This document shows, piece by piece, positions 34,300 through 45,904 of a DNA stretch of 64,000 nucleotides. The translations under genes were made by a program, and so were the position numbers. Numbering within the stretch: the stretch's first letter is position 1; the number at the start of each line of letters is the position of its first letter. The notes beneath the pieces were generated by a model, which worked only from the letters and a program-made list of their open reading frames with translations, ran no database searches and had not been told where the DNA came from. Source of the DNA: Auricularia sp. M13 (Eukaryota > Basidiomycota > Agaricomycetes > Auriculariales > Auriculariaceae); the NCBI GenBank assembly GCA_037042915.1, contig CM073202.1, forward strand, positions 3,534,001 to 3,598,000, in the 5' to 3' direction.

Positions 34300-34739
34300 G
34301 ATGATTTTGTTTCGTCAAGATTGGCGGAGTTTCAAGCCGGCAACACTCATCCACCTACCCTCCTCACAACGCCACAGCGCCACATCACAGCTGCCCGTTA
34401 AGTCACCAGTATCAAGCATATTTGCATTATTTGCAATTGGCATGCCGCCCCGCACGCCGCAGCAGGTTCGCCGTGTCCTGTTCTGCGGCGTGCTTTATTG
34501 AGTATCGGGCGCAGGTCGCAACAGACACCTCACTCGCCCACAGCGGACATGCTGTACAGTGGAGCTCGGTCTTGCAAAATCTCTCTGTGGTGACCGCAAG
34601 TACAAGATCATCGGAGACTCGTAGAGCGGGCGATATGCGAAGCGTGCGGCACAAGACGAGGAACGAGAGCCGCGGATTTGACGCTCGTTGAGTAGGACCT
34701 TGCATTCATTGCACGTGTAACACGAGGATGCTCGTCAGC
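34300..34739. other. no gene recognised
   Basis: Only short frames, with no splice-consistent structure and no repeat ends. It bridges the AT-richer gene relic and the GC-rich array. Confidence 0.35.
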
Positions 34740-36640
34740 GGTATATATATATCGGGCGCATGACGGGTGTAGCAACAACACAAGACGATGCGAGTCGAGC
34801 GAGGCCGCCGCAGCAGACAGACCGAAGAATAGGTAAATGCAGCGAGCACTCCGAAATGCAACTACAGGTAGGCACTCGGAACGGACACCATGCTAGCACC
34901 CTAACGAGGTTGAGCGCCCCCGTGAGGTGGCAGAGTGGACGGACGCTCCGGCTAGGCGATGGACGGCGGCCGACGCGACGCGCGACGCGCCATGGAAAGA
35001 TAGCGCGGGAATTTGCAGCCTAGCGGCCAAGAGCCAGTATGCCAGTGACACGCGCCGACGGTGCGATAGTATGCGACCAGTATATATCGCAAATGACTCG
35101 CGCAAACGGTGACCGAGTCGCAGAGGCCAAAAGTCCTGCCTCGGAGCGCTGCATGCGACACAACACAGTCGGCGCAGGCATGAAGAGGACGACGTGCGCA
35201 GCGGTCTCCGGCTACATCAGACCGCGACCACGGCAGCGCGCACAGAAGGAGGCTGGCAGAGCGATTCCAGCCCAGCTTGTGCCCACCAAGAACGCGGAAC
35301 GCGCAAGACCCCGATCTTTGACGGCCGCGACGCTGGAAGTACCACGCCAGCAGCCAGGCGACGCGCGCAGGACGCCTGAGGCACCGTCGCACGCCATCGG
35401 GCGCCATATATTGACGAGCTGCGCGTTCACCAGGTGGGGCGCGCGCGGGGGTTGGCGCAGAGGGAGTTCGAGCCTGCCATGCAGCACGCACGCGCACTAA
35501 GGCTGCGCAACAGCGCGCCGGTAGATCCTCGTCCCGCACTCGACGCTGAAGATGCCGCGCGAGCAGCCAACTGACGCCCGCAAGGTGACAGACAGCCCAA
35601 CAAACAGCGAGGCGAGCGAGCCCTTTCAGACGAGACCCGTTGCGCTGGACGGCCCGCGGACGACAGTCTAGAGGGTATCAATAGACGCCGCGCCGATAGC
35701 CAGATGACGACGCGCGCAAGATAACGGACAGCCCGACGTGCAGCGCGCGCATTTACGCGCGCCCGATATCGACGAGCAGCGGGTCGGCCAGGCGGCGCGC
35801 GCACGGAGGGATGCCGCCAGGGCATCGCGCGCACCGCGACTGCACGACGGCGTGCCGGTGTTGGCGGGCGCGACTCTGGAAGTGCATCATGAACCGCCAG
35901 ATGACGAGCATGAAGGGCAGTTCGACGCGCAGCGCGGCCAGAATGATGTGCAGCCTGATGTGTGGCGTGCGTGTCAGCGTGTGCCAGACGTCGACGGGCT
36001 GCGGGGCGCGCGCGGACGCCGCCGTAGAGGGACGCACGGCCGGCGATACCGAGCCCGCACGCACATTGCCGGGAATACACAACGGCGCGGCGGTACATCC
36101 CCGTCCCACGCTCGACGCTGGAAGTGCTGCGCCAGCAGCAGGACGACGCGCGCAGTACAGGACGGTGCACAGAGCTCGCGTTTGTTCGCAGCAGACGCCG
36201 ACGCGCAGCAAGACGGTCCCACACTCGCTGACCCTCGCCGCGCGCGCGCGCGCGCGGAATTTCAGAGCAGCTCGGAACGCAGCGCCGTGATTCCAGAGCG
36301 CGCGGCCGGTATAGGAAGTCTACGAACGAGGAGGCGGCTGTCTTGCGCGGACGGCGCGCGACACTGGAAGTCTCGCGCCAGAAGGCGGTCGACGCGGGCA
36401 AGCCGACGGGCAGCCTGACTAGCGCGCTATTCGTCCGATTCTTGGGCACGGCGCGGGGCGGGACCGCGCTGACCCGACAAACGCGCGACGGTTCGGACGA
36501 GGCCCGTTGATGTGGAAGGGACTCGGGCAGTGCGTCAGATGGTAAGTCTGGAGTAGCGAGCGGGAAGCTGCCTCGCCCAGCGGCTGCGCGGCAGGACGAA
36601 CACACTGCACACCGGAAAGCCGACCTCAGGGGCCAGCATC
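34740..36640 (-). repeat. GC-rich degenerate tandem array, copy 2 (inverted)
   Basis: The unit of the 6.2-7.4 kb array recurs here on the other strand at about 35335, 35547, 35695, 35875, 36115 and 36362, spaced roughly 150-245 bases apart. The core is like CTGGAAGTGCTGCGCCAGCA followed by GACGACGCGCGCAAG. Shared pieces include CCAGATGACGACGCGCGCAA and GCTCGCGTTTGTTCGC. TATATATCG or GATATCG motifs occur near several unit ends (34745, 35080, 35405, 35765). Long minus-strand frames cross the region, but their content is only repeated low-complexity Arg/Ala sequence. Confidence 0.55.
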
Positions 36641-38097
36641 CTACTGGCGCGCGTATGGCACCGGGCAGAACGCGCGCCCGTGTGCCGCGGCGTCGACGAG
36701 CTGCGCCTGGCCCAAGCAGCGCGCGCGACGTTTCAGACCAGGACGGGACGTGGATGGATTGGGGTGCGCGCGGCGGGTAGAGGTCCAGGAAGTCTGTACG
36801 GGCCCCCTTTCGGTGAATACCAGAGCCCATGGCGATGAGGGAAAGCGGATCCGAGTCACAACATTTGATCCAACCGACGGCGCGTGCGGGGGATGCACGG
36901 AGCGAGCCAGTGCGCGAGGAGGAGTGCGCATACACGCGAGAAGCGTGTCTGACGCGGGAGTGGAATGGACTGGACGGCGTCACAGCAGAAGACAAGTATG
37001 AGCCTCGCAGGCGGGCGCGCAACTGGACGGCATGTGTGGTCTCTGCGCAAGAGCCGGCAGCCGACAGGGAATAAGCACGACGGCCCGCGGTGTACGACTT
37101 CCACCGCGCGCACACCAGGCCATGGGCGTGGAAGGCCCGTGGTAGCGCAATATAAAAGTAGTCCAGTTACTGATCGCCAGGAGCCTGCTTATCACGAGCA
37201 GTATTGCAGCGCGAGCGTCGCAGAACGCGGGAAAGCCAGAAGTGCGCATTTCAATCTCCGACGGTGTGCTCACGAGCAGATCGTCGGAGCCTGAACGCGC
37301 ACATGCATCCGACCGATGAAAGTCTGGTGTCTCATAGACATTCTGGTTATGTGATGATCACAACATAGGGTCAAGAAGCAAGTGCTGAGAGCTTCAGGCA
37401 CATATCCGGGAAGAAGGCGATTTTATCCGCCGTGAACCGTCTCTACGATGGCGTCAGGAATCATGAAGCGGGATGCGTATAGTACCTTATTGAAGATCTC
37501 CCGTTGCGCCCGCCATAGGCGTCTGAAGGCTTTAAAGAATCGAGCTCCTGTTGTTGCTTTAGCTTGCACGAGTCCCATGACGAGCAACGAATGGCGATGC
37601 CAATCAGTGCGCATGCACTATCACTGTCAGTATGAACGCTGTATCCTCCGTCCCCCACAGCCCGGCTCGGTACCTTCTTCGGTTTCCGCTGCGACGCATG
37701 CCATTTATCCACGCGCACTCACATACGGTGCCAGCAGCCCTCCATGCAACCTGCGAGAGATCCCAAACGTCCGGTCGCCGAGCATGCATCTGCTGCCGCT
37801 GGATAGCGTCACAGTGCACATTCGTCGGAACAAGATCTGCACGACTTGCTTGTGATTGACGACCTCCGCGGTGCTCGCAACAGCTCGCGCGCGCAGGAAC
37901 ATGTTTGCAACCCGCTCGCGCGCAGAGAAGCGGGATTCTCATCGAATTCCTCCTGCGCAGTGCTGCGCGCCGCACTTGCGCGACGCTTCTCGGCTACATA
38001 ATGATACTGGTCACGCGCAGGGTTTAGCAATGCTGCCAGTCGCATGGCATCGTGTGGATGGTATTCTTATCGAAGTATATGACAAAAAGTGCCCAGG
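36641..38097. other. no gene recognised
   Basis: The array fades out here. Frames up to about 135 codons exist on both strands, without domains or convincing introns. The next supported feature is the F-box gene end at 38098. Confidence 0.3.
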
Positions 38098-38461
38098 TCA
38101 GTCAAAAGATTCAAAGTCAAAGACGATTGAAAATCCGTGACCGTACGGTACGTCAACGCCTGCAATGGCTCCCCAGGGGAAGCCTGTGACTTTGATCACG
38201 ACTTCCTGTCCTTCGAATGCAGTGAGGCTTGGGCTGAGCGCATCGAATAAAGCGCGCGCTTCAGTCTTGCGCGGCGTGTGTTCTCCTCTGCTCGTTCGCA
38301 GATCCACCTCGAGCGTTTCCAGCACCGGTAAGACGGGGAGACGGCTCAACTGCGACCAGAGATACTTTGCATCTCGAACGCAAAACACGAGATTACCGGG
38401 CACGCGTTCGTAGCGCGGAGTCCACTTCGGACTGACGATGATGATCAGCTCGGTGAGTACA
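38098..38461 (-). pseudogene. C-terminal part of an F-box gene, cut off by the 13.8-kb element
   Basis: The frame reads VLTELIIIVSPKWTPRYERV ... LPVLPVLETLEVDLRTSRGE ... VIKVTGFPWGAIAGVDV and stops at 38098, the pattern of family C-termini (compare LPSLDELHVVLAQHPI in the gene at 59419-60750). It begins at the edge of the large element. Together with 53320-52245 it forms one gene: joining ...VDQLSVL to TELIIIV... across one copy of the 6-base duplication restores the frame exactly. Confidence 0.85.
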
Positions 38462-38546
38462 TATGGTGTACCGAGTGTACATTTAATAAATTCATTTCCC
38501 CGATGCCTTCCCGAGTTTCCGCGATGTGTCTTCAAGTTTTCTCACA
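38462..38546 (+). repeat. left terminal inverted repeat of the giant element
   Basis: Shares with the right end TATGGTGTACC, AGTGTACATTTAATAAA, TTTCCCCGATG, CCCGAGTTTCCGCGATGTG and AAGTTTT, in order and spacing. Subterminal GTTTCCGC motifs follow. Confidence 0.9.
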
Positions 38547-39379
38547 TATTTTACTTGAGTCACAATCCAAGGTTCCCGGGCATGCGGTGGGAATTTTCTC
38601 TCACATGAATCGGTTTGTTCTCTCGATTGGCAGTTTCCGCTCTCAGGTGACTGTTTCCGCCCGCGGGACGTTGGGTTTCCGCGCGCGATGTTGGGTTTCC
38701 GCACGCGACACCGCGTTTCCGCGCGTCAACTCCGTGCAACCCCCGCAATTTTCCGAATATGCACATGACTCAAATTTCAACAGGCAGGCCGAAATGCCAT
38801 ATTGCGAGGTCAGAGCACAGAATTGGCTGCATTATCAGGCATTGGCTACATCAGGGTCAAGAAATACAGCAAAGGATTCAGCTGACAGCAAGAAAGTGAT
38901 AGCAAAGACGAGCAAGAGAGCAGGACCAGGACAACAGACAGCAGAGAACAGAACGGCAATATCTAACAGTATCATACGAGTCTTTCGGTCAGCATTGCCA
39001 TCGGCGTGGGTAATAGCAATGCGCTACGCGAATGGGTCATGCACTGGCTGGCGCGGACGACGGGCAGGCAGGCTACGCAAGTCGATCGGAAGAGCTGGGC
39101 CTGTTGGGAGTACACAGAAGCAATTAGATGTGCACAGCAAAAAGTACGGTTCAGCTCACCCGCTGGCTGCACTGCAGGCGGTTCCGGATCACCCTTGGCA
39201 CCAGGAGAATCTACAGCCCGATCATTGTCCGAGTCTATGGGATGTCAGTCAATGAGCACGGTAAAAGCAGTAGCGCACCAATTACAACGGGTTCCGTCTC
39301 GGTTTTGAAGTCGAAGTCACGCAATCCGAACAGTCGTCGATCCGCGGGTGTGGTGAGCCATGCGTCAACTGTAAAATGT

Positions 39380-40904
39380 TATAAGTGAGGTCCACGGGAG
39401 CACCGACGTCTTACCGTCAAACACAGTGTCCGCTTTGCCTTTCGTCACCGGGGCATCCACCTTGGCCTTCTTCTTTGGGCGCAGGTTTGGTGCGGTTTTC
39501 TTCGGTGCTGCCACAGCAGTCGTGTTGTCGCTCTCGCTTGACTCGTCTAAGAACTGTGCATTAGAGCTCACTCCCAGAGATAAAATATGTAGTTACCGAC
39601 GACGGCGCTCTTGCGTTTATGCCGGAGGTCGTCACTCTCTGAGTCGTCATCTGAGTGTTGTCAATAACAACGTCTTGCAAATACCATGTGCAATGTACAT
39701 ACCGGGGAGCCGAGACGTGCTTGCCGATGCAGCCGAAGGAATGGCTAAGATAACTCGTCAATAACAGCACCAATGGATACGACAGATACTTGCCCTTCTT
39801 CTGCCCCCATGACATGTAAATTTTGCTTGGGATTCGAACACGGGAGACTAACGGAATATCAGCGGTAATCGGTAAAAGTTGGTCCGCAAACTCACTCAAG
39901 AAAATAATATGATTAGCGACGGACTGGTTCTGCGTAATGCGCGCCTGCACCAAGTCGTCACCTGCTGGGCAGTCGTCATCGACAAGCACCAGTTTGTTTG
40001 AGCCCATGTGACTGAGGACGCGCCAAACTGCATCTGTGCCCTGATCCCACTGGTAGTCATCATACTCATCTGCAAGTTCCTCAGCGACGTTGTCCAGCAG
40101 CCAGGCGTGAGCCTCAGGAAACAGCGCCGCGACCAGTCGATCAGCACGCTCGTGGTCCCAAGTTGGATCGATGGCGGTCAACTTGTTCATGTGGGCGCGG
40201 TGCACGAGCTTGTAGCGCTTGTAAGTACTCAGAACACCCTTGTCGGGCTTCTTGAATGTCGTGACTTCGACGTCCTGCCGCTCCTCAGTTTCACCTGCGG
40301 ACTGGCTGCACATCAGCAGATGTGCACGTAGACAACGGAAAACACACCAGCCCAAGTGGAATCAGCACCACCGTTGCCACCTGCACGGGCTTGGATGCAG
40401 ATGACGGGCGGCCCTGGTTGGGTTCAGCAGTCAGTAAATCAAGATATCTTGTGACGTACTCCTTTGCCTTTGCCTTTGGTGACAGTGCGTCCGGTCAAAC
40501 CAGCAAAGGCCTCGCTGACCCTGGGCGACCGTCGTTTTTGGTCGTATCTTGTGCTTGGCACGCCGAGGGTCAGCCTGCGCGCTGAGCAAAGACGTCGTCC
40601 ACGGTTGTGTTGATGTTGTCCTCCTCGTTGCTGAAGAAGCTGTTGTCCGAGTCCACCTCATCGCTAAGAAATTATGAATTAAATGTGCAGAAGGACATGC
40701 AGAGTGAGCAGCTTACTTGGCCACCTCTTTTCCCTTGGCCTTCTTGCCCTTCCGCGTCTGGTGCTCCGCTGGCTCATCCGCATCGTCGTCGTCATCGACA
40801 TGGTCTTCGACAGGGTGCTTGCAGCGAGCACAGAGCTTTCGAGGTAGCGTAGAGCCCTTGAACGCCTTGCAAAGGCAGACCTCGATGGTGCAGCCACGCG
40901 GCAT
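39380..40904 (-). CDS. multi-exon gene of unknown function, cargo of the giant element
   Basis: Exon 1 (40904-40717) starts MPRGCTIEVCLCKAFKGSTL. It carries closely spaced Cys and His (C-x4-C-x-C ... LCARCKHPVEDH), which may bind zinc, then an acidic run (DDDDDADEP) and a basic one (RKGKKAKGK). A 53-base intron (40716-40664, GTAAGC...CTTAG) leads in phase to exon 2 (DEVDSDNSFFSNEEDNINTT...). Further left, a block at about 40310-39780 reads YKLVHRAHMNKLTAIDPTWD ... ADRLVAALFPEAHAWLLDNV. A block at 39571-39380 reads DESSESDNTTAVAAPKKTAP then a basic NLRPKKKAKVDA. Splicing between the later blocks is not resolved. Acidic and basic runs suggest a nuclear protein. I do not know the family. Confidence 0.5.
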
Positions 40905-41191
40905 TGTCGATGGCCGGTGCTCTCGGTGTGCGAGCAAGAGAGGCAATTACACCCGGATCCCCGATTCCAGAACGTCCGGCTGCGCCAGCAAACACCTTGC
41001 TTGGCTTGCTTCTTACATTTCCGAACACAACCCCACGCTTGTAACCCCCACCAACCTCGCAGACAAAATTACTAAAGAATTCCCAGTCTCATATTCAACA
41101 TGTGCTAGGTCTTCGGAAATGCAAACTGTTCAACCAGTGGAAGTTTTGTGACTAGGCCTGTGCCCGGGATTCGATAAAATAAACAAATGCT

Positions 41192-41262
41192 TGATCAGAG
41201 AATCGAACCCTCGCCTCAAAGGCACACCAGGTAACCTCAGTAGGTAAACCACTTGGCCATCG
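41192..41262 (-). ncRNA. tRNA-like relic (A box and B box), perhaps a SINE head
   Basis: On the minus strand an A box TGGCCAAGTGG (41259-41249) and a B box GGTTCGATTC (41209-41200) stand at roughly tRNA spacing. The T arm mostly pairs, but the 5' and 3' acceptor arms do not match. So it is not an intact tRNA gene; a decayed tRNA or a tRNA-derived SINE head would fit. Confidence 0.3.
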
Positions 41263-41401
41263 TCACTTATGTGACAACACCAAGCCTCTCCGTCTAGTTG
41301 TGTTTCCGGAACCAACTGGCTAGTTACAGAACAACTTGCTATTGAGTCACATGCTAGCGATCCTGAAAATCCTGCATCTGCTTACGCCGTTCTCGCCGTT
41401 C

Positions 41402-42151
41402 TCACCGGATTGATGACCGCGGAGTCCGGCGGCGCTGGTCACTCAATCTTGTCTTCCTCCCATCCAACTTCCAAGCAGCAACAATATCTAGGCCCTCCTC
41501 ATCCACCCGCCGCTGTGCTTCATAATTTTTGGAGCATGCATCGGCGGGCTCTTGGCTGCCATTGCGCTGCGCCGCCAGGGTCATGCCGTCAAGGTACAAT
41601 TTTCGGGTTGTAGGAGATGATCCCACGATCATCGCGGACTGACAGTAGCCCAGCTGTACGAGCAGTCGAAATGGTCGAGTGAGGTCGGCCTGGCCGTTGG
41701 CCAGCCCCCAACGCGACACGGATGCTGCTCAAGCTCGGCTGCTCACCCGAGCGCATGCGCGTCGTGAACCAGGAAGGTGTACGCATGCCTCTCGTCCCAT
41801 ATTACCATGTGGTGCTTGTGATCTGAGAATGTGTATGGCGGTCTAGATGCATATCGTGCACTGGGGTCGGGAAGTCCTCCCATGACCGTTCCTTGGTGGC
41901 CTCGGGCATCCATCTGTGAGAGGACACAGAGAAAACAACCCAGATTATGAGGATTATGAGAGATACTGGATACTTCTATGTGCGTGAAACGATTGCACAC
42001 TCTGCCGAATGCCATTAATATAGCACTCGTCGACGATGGGGCATAGCCTAGCAAGCTCTGCGGTTATGTCATATAGTTGATTCAAGCCTCCAAGGGCTGT
42101 ATTTGAAATCAGGGGAGTGGCACTTGAAGATTCAAGGTGGGACGATATCAA
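41402..42151 (-). other. unassigned open frames
   Basis: Several minus-strand frames here look protein-like in parts (LYDITAELARLCPIVDECYI at about 42080-42020, HHMVIWDERHAYTFLV near 41800, and LLVQLGYCQSAMIVGSSPTT near 41640). I cannot connect them with splice sites or name a family. They may be exons of one gene or relics. Confidence 0.25.
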
Positions 42152-42266
42152 GTTTCACTGATAATCCGGTGTATTTGTCCTTCGACAGCTCACCAAATGT
42201 CACATTTGAAGCAAATGATCAATTAGTAAGGCACAGTGAGTGCAGATACTGCTGAATTAGACCATT

Positions 42267-42322
42267 AGGGCGTTTCACGATTCGTTTTTGAGGCCGTTTT
42301 TTGGTCATTTTGATGGCGTTTT
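42267..42322 (+). repeat. left TIR of the Harbinger element
   Basis: 56 bases identical to the reverse complement of 45846-45901. A further inverted piece of the TIR (GAATCGTGAAAC, about 42376) follows, so the left end can also fold on itself. Confidence 0.9.
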
Positions 42323-42612
42323 TTGAGCCATTTTTTGGTCGTTTTGGAGTCAAAAATGCCATCAAAAACGACTTGAATCGTGAAACCCCCCTCTGGGCAA
42401 CCGTTTTTGATCTCATTTTTGGATTCCTTTTGCTCTGCCGGATGACAGGCCGCGAGTGGCATGCCGGCACCTCACCGGCGCTAAACACGGACTTGAGATA
42501 GCAAAGAACCCGAACAAAGGCCGCCGTTCGACGTGGCACTGAGTATGACCGAACAGAGTCCGTTCAACGTGGCACCACGCTGCTTGCTACATTTGTGTGC
42601 ATACTGCTGAGC

Positions 42613-42618
42613 TATATA
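42613..42618 (+). promoter_or_regulatory. TATA box of the Harbinger transposase gene
   Basis: GAGCTATATACTCG lies about 55 bases before the ATG at 42670. Confidence 0.5.
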
Positions 42619-42669
42619 CTCGCTCCTCACATGTGGTTCTGGCTCTGTTTCTTCTGACAGTTACTCGAC

Positions 42670-44139
42670 ATGCCTGCCCTCTCACACCGTGCTAGAGTCA
42701 TCCGGGACATCATTTATGATGCTCTCGAGGCCCAGGAGCTTCACCAGACTGCCGCCAACGATGCTGACGATACCGCTCACCTCCGGCGGCTGCGCCTTCG
42801 TGACGCTGATGCCGACCTATCCGATGGAAGCTCCAGCGGTTCCATCTCTCTCCGTCGCCCAGCTTCTGACGATGAGGACGAGGTGTACATGGCTAACATG
42901 CATACTACTGAGGAGGCTCTCGCAATCCTCGCCAGTATCCGTGTGCTGGAGCCTGGTCCTGGTGTGCCGAAGGCGCCGCAGCTCTCTCTTGTCCTCGAGG
43001 ACTTCTATACCTGTGACGCCAAGCGCTTTCAGCGAAACCTACGCTGTTCACCCAGAGTCTTTGATGCCATCGTGGAGATGCTGGAGTACGACTCTGTCTT
43101 CAGCAACAACTCTCACCATGCTCAGATGCCGGCTCGTGCCCAAATCGCCATCGCCCTATACAGGTTTGGGCACTTTGGGAACGCCGTGTCCGTCGAGAGT
43201 GTTGCACAGTGGGCGGGTGTTTCTGCGGGCATGGTCTACAACGCAACACAGCGTGTCATGCTTGCGCTGCTCGCCCAACATGATGCTGTTGTTCGCTGGC
43301 CCGATGCGGAGGAGAAAGAGGACGCAAAGCAGTGGGTCCAGTCCATCTCATGTCCCGAATGGAGGAACGGCTTCTGTATGGTTGATGGAACACTGGTGCC
43401 CTTGTTTGAGAAGCCAGGATGGCACGGAGAGGCATATTTCTCTCGCAAGTCCAACTATGCTCTGAACGTTCAGGTATTTTGGCCAATTGATGCTATGCGT
43501 GTACTGAGCGAGATGTAGATAGTGAATTTGCCAAATAGCATCATCATCGACTACGTGCTCGGCCACTGTGGTAGTGCTCATGATTCAACGTGCTTCGCGG
43601 ACAGTCGGATTGCAACCAACCATGCTACACTTCTCCCTCAAGGGGAATGGGTGTGGGCAGACTCAGCATATGCTGTTCAAGAGTGGTGCATCCCACCGTA
43701 CAAGGGTGCCGCTGCCAAGGAGCAAGAGAATCAGAGATTCAACTACTATCTCTCAGCCGTAAGTTGAATCCTCATGTACAGCCCACCCACTAATAACCCA
43801 CAGGTCCGTGTCAAATCAGAGCATACTATGGGCATCTTGAAGGGTCGCTTTTGCTCACTCAAGGATTTGCGACAGCAGATAAGCAACGAGCGCGCACACC
43901 GTATGGCGTTGGCTTGGATACGATGCTGCATCATCCTGCACAACATAATCGGACGCCTCGTAGGGGATACAGAGGATCCGGACTTCATCGCTGAGATGCT
44001 GCATATTGGACTAGAGGATGAAGATGGGGACGGGGACGTCGGTGTCTACGATGGGGCTGGTATTCACCATGTGCAACGCTTATCCGTGGGACAACGAAAG
44101 CGTGAGTGGTTGAAGGAACAGCTGCTACGATACGTGTAG
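42670..44139 (+). CDS. Harbinger transposase (HARBI1-like DDE nuclease)
   Basis: Exons 42670-43473, 43519-43758 and 43804-44139 are separated by two 45-base introns (GTATTT...TAG and GTAAGT...CAG), both phase 0. The product is 459 residues with no break. The middle has an HTH-like stretch (VESVAQWAGVSAGMVYNATQ). The DDE_4 domain follows: first D in FCMVDGTLVPLF, second D in VLGHCGSAHDSTCF, then WVWADSAYAVQEW, and the region of the catalytic E in KSEHTMGILKGRFCSL. It cuts and pastes the element into 3-base AT-rich targets and usually needs the partner protein encoded at 45658-44201 to enter the nucleus and bind the ends. Confidence 0.93.
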
Positions 44140-44200
44140 CGATTATTCGGTGTATCTACAGTAGCGATTAACGAGCGACATAGGGTATAGAATGCTGTCC

Positions 44201-45658
44201 TCAGAACCCGATGCCCGGGTCTAGTCCGCCAAGTCCCGCAAACGCACCATCTGCGCCTGCACCCGCACCCATACCCGCACCGGCACCGGGAAGAGGCTGC
44301 GGTGCACCAAGCCCACCCATCGCCGGAAGCCCCCCTTGCATGGGGAAGTTGCCACGCTGCGCGAGCGCGATCTGCAGATCGTAGCGCTTGAGCTCAAGTT
44401 GAAGCTGCCGGTTTGCCTGTGCTTCGCGCGCCTGCAGCTCACGCTCCTGAAGAGCACGCTCGTGCTCGAGATCCATTCGACGGCGCTTCAAACTCGCGTC
44501 CTCCATGATCTCATCGTGTTCCAGATGGCGCTTCCGATCGAGCCGTTTGGATTCAGCGATGCGTGCCTCACGGAGTACCTCAAACGCGTTCTGCTTCCCC
44601 TTGGCGGGCTTTGACGGCGTGGACTGGCGCTGTTGCGACGAAGAACGAGACCGAGATGCTGGGCCGGATGCGGTGCGCGGCGCTGGCGCAGATCGCGATG
44701 CAGACACCGGGCGCACGGCACGAGGGGCGGGAGCCGGAGCGCTGTCATCTGAGTGACGATCGTCAGCAGACGCGCTGCGGCTGCGGTCGTCCACGCTATC
44801 GTCGATCTCGTCAAAGAAGTCCGTATCATCGTCTTCGTTAGCCTGCACGCACGTGAGTCTCCATGCAGCAGAAGTCATCGAGCCTGCACACCTTGGGGTC
44901 GGCCTCCAGCTCGTCCTGCTCCTCCATGCCAAGCTCCGGCGTTCCAGCATCGGTCTGCGGAGCCTTGAATAGATCTGCGGCTGCCGCGGCGTGGTCGACA
45001 CCGGGCTCCGCAGCGCTGACGCCGCAGGGTGCATAGTTGGGGAGCTCACACCAAAAGCCATGCAGGTCGTCCCACCAAGGCCATTCCGCACGAATTTCTT
45101 CTGCGTGGCACGTCAGACATGTCGCGCGTGCGCGGGATGCGTTTATCGCACCAATCTGGTTGTTGATACCAGGCGTGGGCTGCAGGATGCCGCTGCCGGT
45201 CTGCCCGAGCTTCTTGCGGTACTCCTTGTAGTCGGTCTTGAGCCTGGAAGATTTTTTGTCGTGTCAGTCGGCCAGAAAATAAATTAACGAGCCAAAGCGC
45301 ACCGTGCCAGCCGCTGACCAACTGAATCGGCATATTTCTTCTTGTTGGCCTCAAAGGCAGACACATCGTCGGGGTCTATGAAGATGGCGGCGGCCAACTG
45401 AGCGTAGAGCTGGGACTTGGAGTCCTTGCCAGTCTGCCGTTTGCGGTCGTCCTTCTTTGCGTCGCCAACGGAGTCAGAAAAAAGCTTGATACGGAACGAC
45501 GGGTTCTGGGCAAGGTAGGCTACCAGGCGGTCGGTCAACTCAGGACGCTTGGCCCATTCGATGCGGGTGCGGGTGGTGGGGGTGGTGTTGCCGCCGGTGT
45601 CGCCCTTGGCGGCAGCTGCAGCAGCTCCGGACCGCTTCGTGACTTTGCCGGCGGCCAT
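44201..45658 (-). CDS. Harbinger partner protein (Myb/SANT-like DNA binder)
   Basis: Exons are 45658-45303, 45243-44892 and 44842-44201; introns of 59 and 49 bases keep the frame. The product is 449 residues. The N-terminus (RIEWAKRPELTDRLVAYLAQ, then a lysine-rich loop and QLYAQLAAAIF) looks like the Myb/SANT-type DNA-binding region of Harbinger partner proteins. An acidic middle (EDDDTDFFDEIDDSVDD) and Ser/Arg stretch follow. Then comes a long charged helix, probably coiled coil (RLDRKRHLEHDEIMEDASLK, RRRMDLEHERALQERELQAR), and a Gly/Ala-rich tail. In other Harbingers this protein recruits the transposase to the TIRs. Confidence 0.85.
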
Positions 45659-45845
45659 GACGGCAGGAGGACAAGCGTGCGGCCGACGACGGAGGTAAAC
45701 GAGAGGGCAAAGGAGGTCTGAAAAAAACGGACGAAAAACGAGTGCAGAAACAGCCTCGAGGCTGTTTCTGCAAAGCCGTTTTTTCGGTCTTTTCCGGTCG
45801 TTTTTGAGGAGTTCCGGGGTCCCATTTTTTGCTAAAACGGTTTCT

Positions 45846-45901
45846 AAAACGCCATCAAAATGACCAAAAAACGGCCTCAAAAACGAATCGTGAAACGCCC
45901 T
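45846..45901 (-). repeat. right TIR of the Harbinger element
   Basis: 56 bases, exact inverted match of 42267-42322. Confidence 0.9.
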
Positions 45902-45904
45902 ATT

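Larger units (their letters stand above)
42267..45901 (+). mobile_element. Harbinger/PIF transposon, apparently intact, nested in the giant element
   Basis: Both ends share 56 identical bases in inverted orientation, beginning AGGGCGTTTCACGATTCGTT. ATT lies outside on each side (42264-42266 and 45902-45904), fitting the 3-base duplication of this superfamily. It carries the two genes expected of Harbinger: a DDE transposase (+, 42670-44139) and a second DNA-binding protein (-, 45658-44201), convergent with 61 bases between their stops. Both gene models are open with consensus introns, and the TIRs are identical, so this copy is young and could be active. Confidence 0.93.

Noticed and set aside
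35427-37115. A 562-codon minus-strand open frame
   Set aside because: It crosses the GC-rich tandem array, is almost all Arg/Ala/Ser, and the opposite strand is equally open. It is an artefact of composition.
38503-39255. A 250-codon + strand frame
   Set aside because: It starts within the terminal repeat of the giant element, has no domain, and looks like chance openness over GTTTCCGC repeats.
41192-41262. A functional tRNA gene
   Set aside because: A and B boxes are good, but the acceptor arms do not pair, so at most it is a relic.
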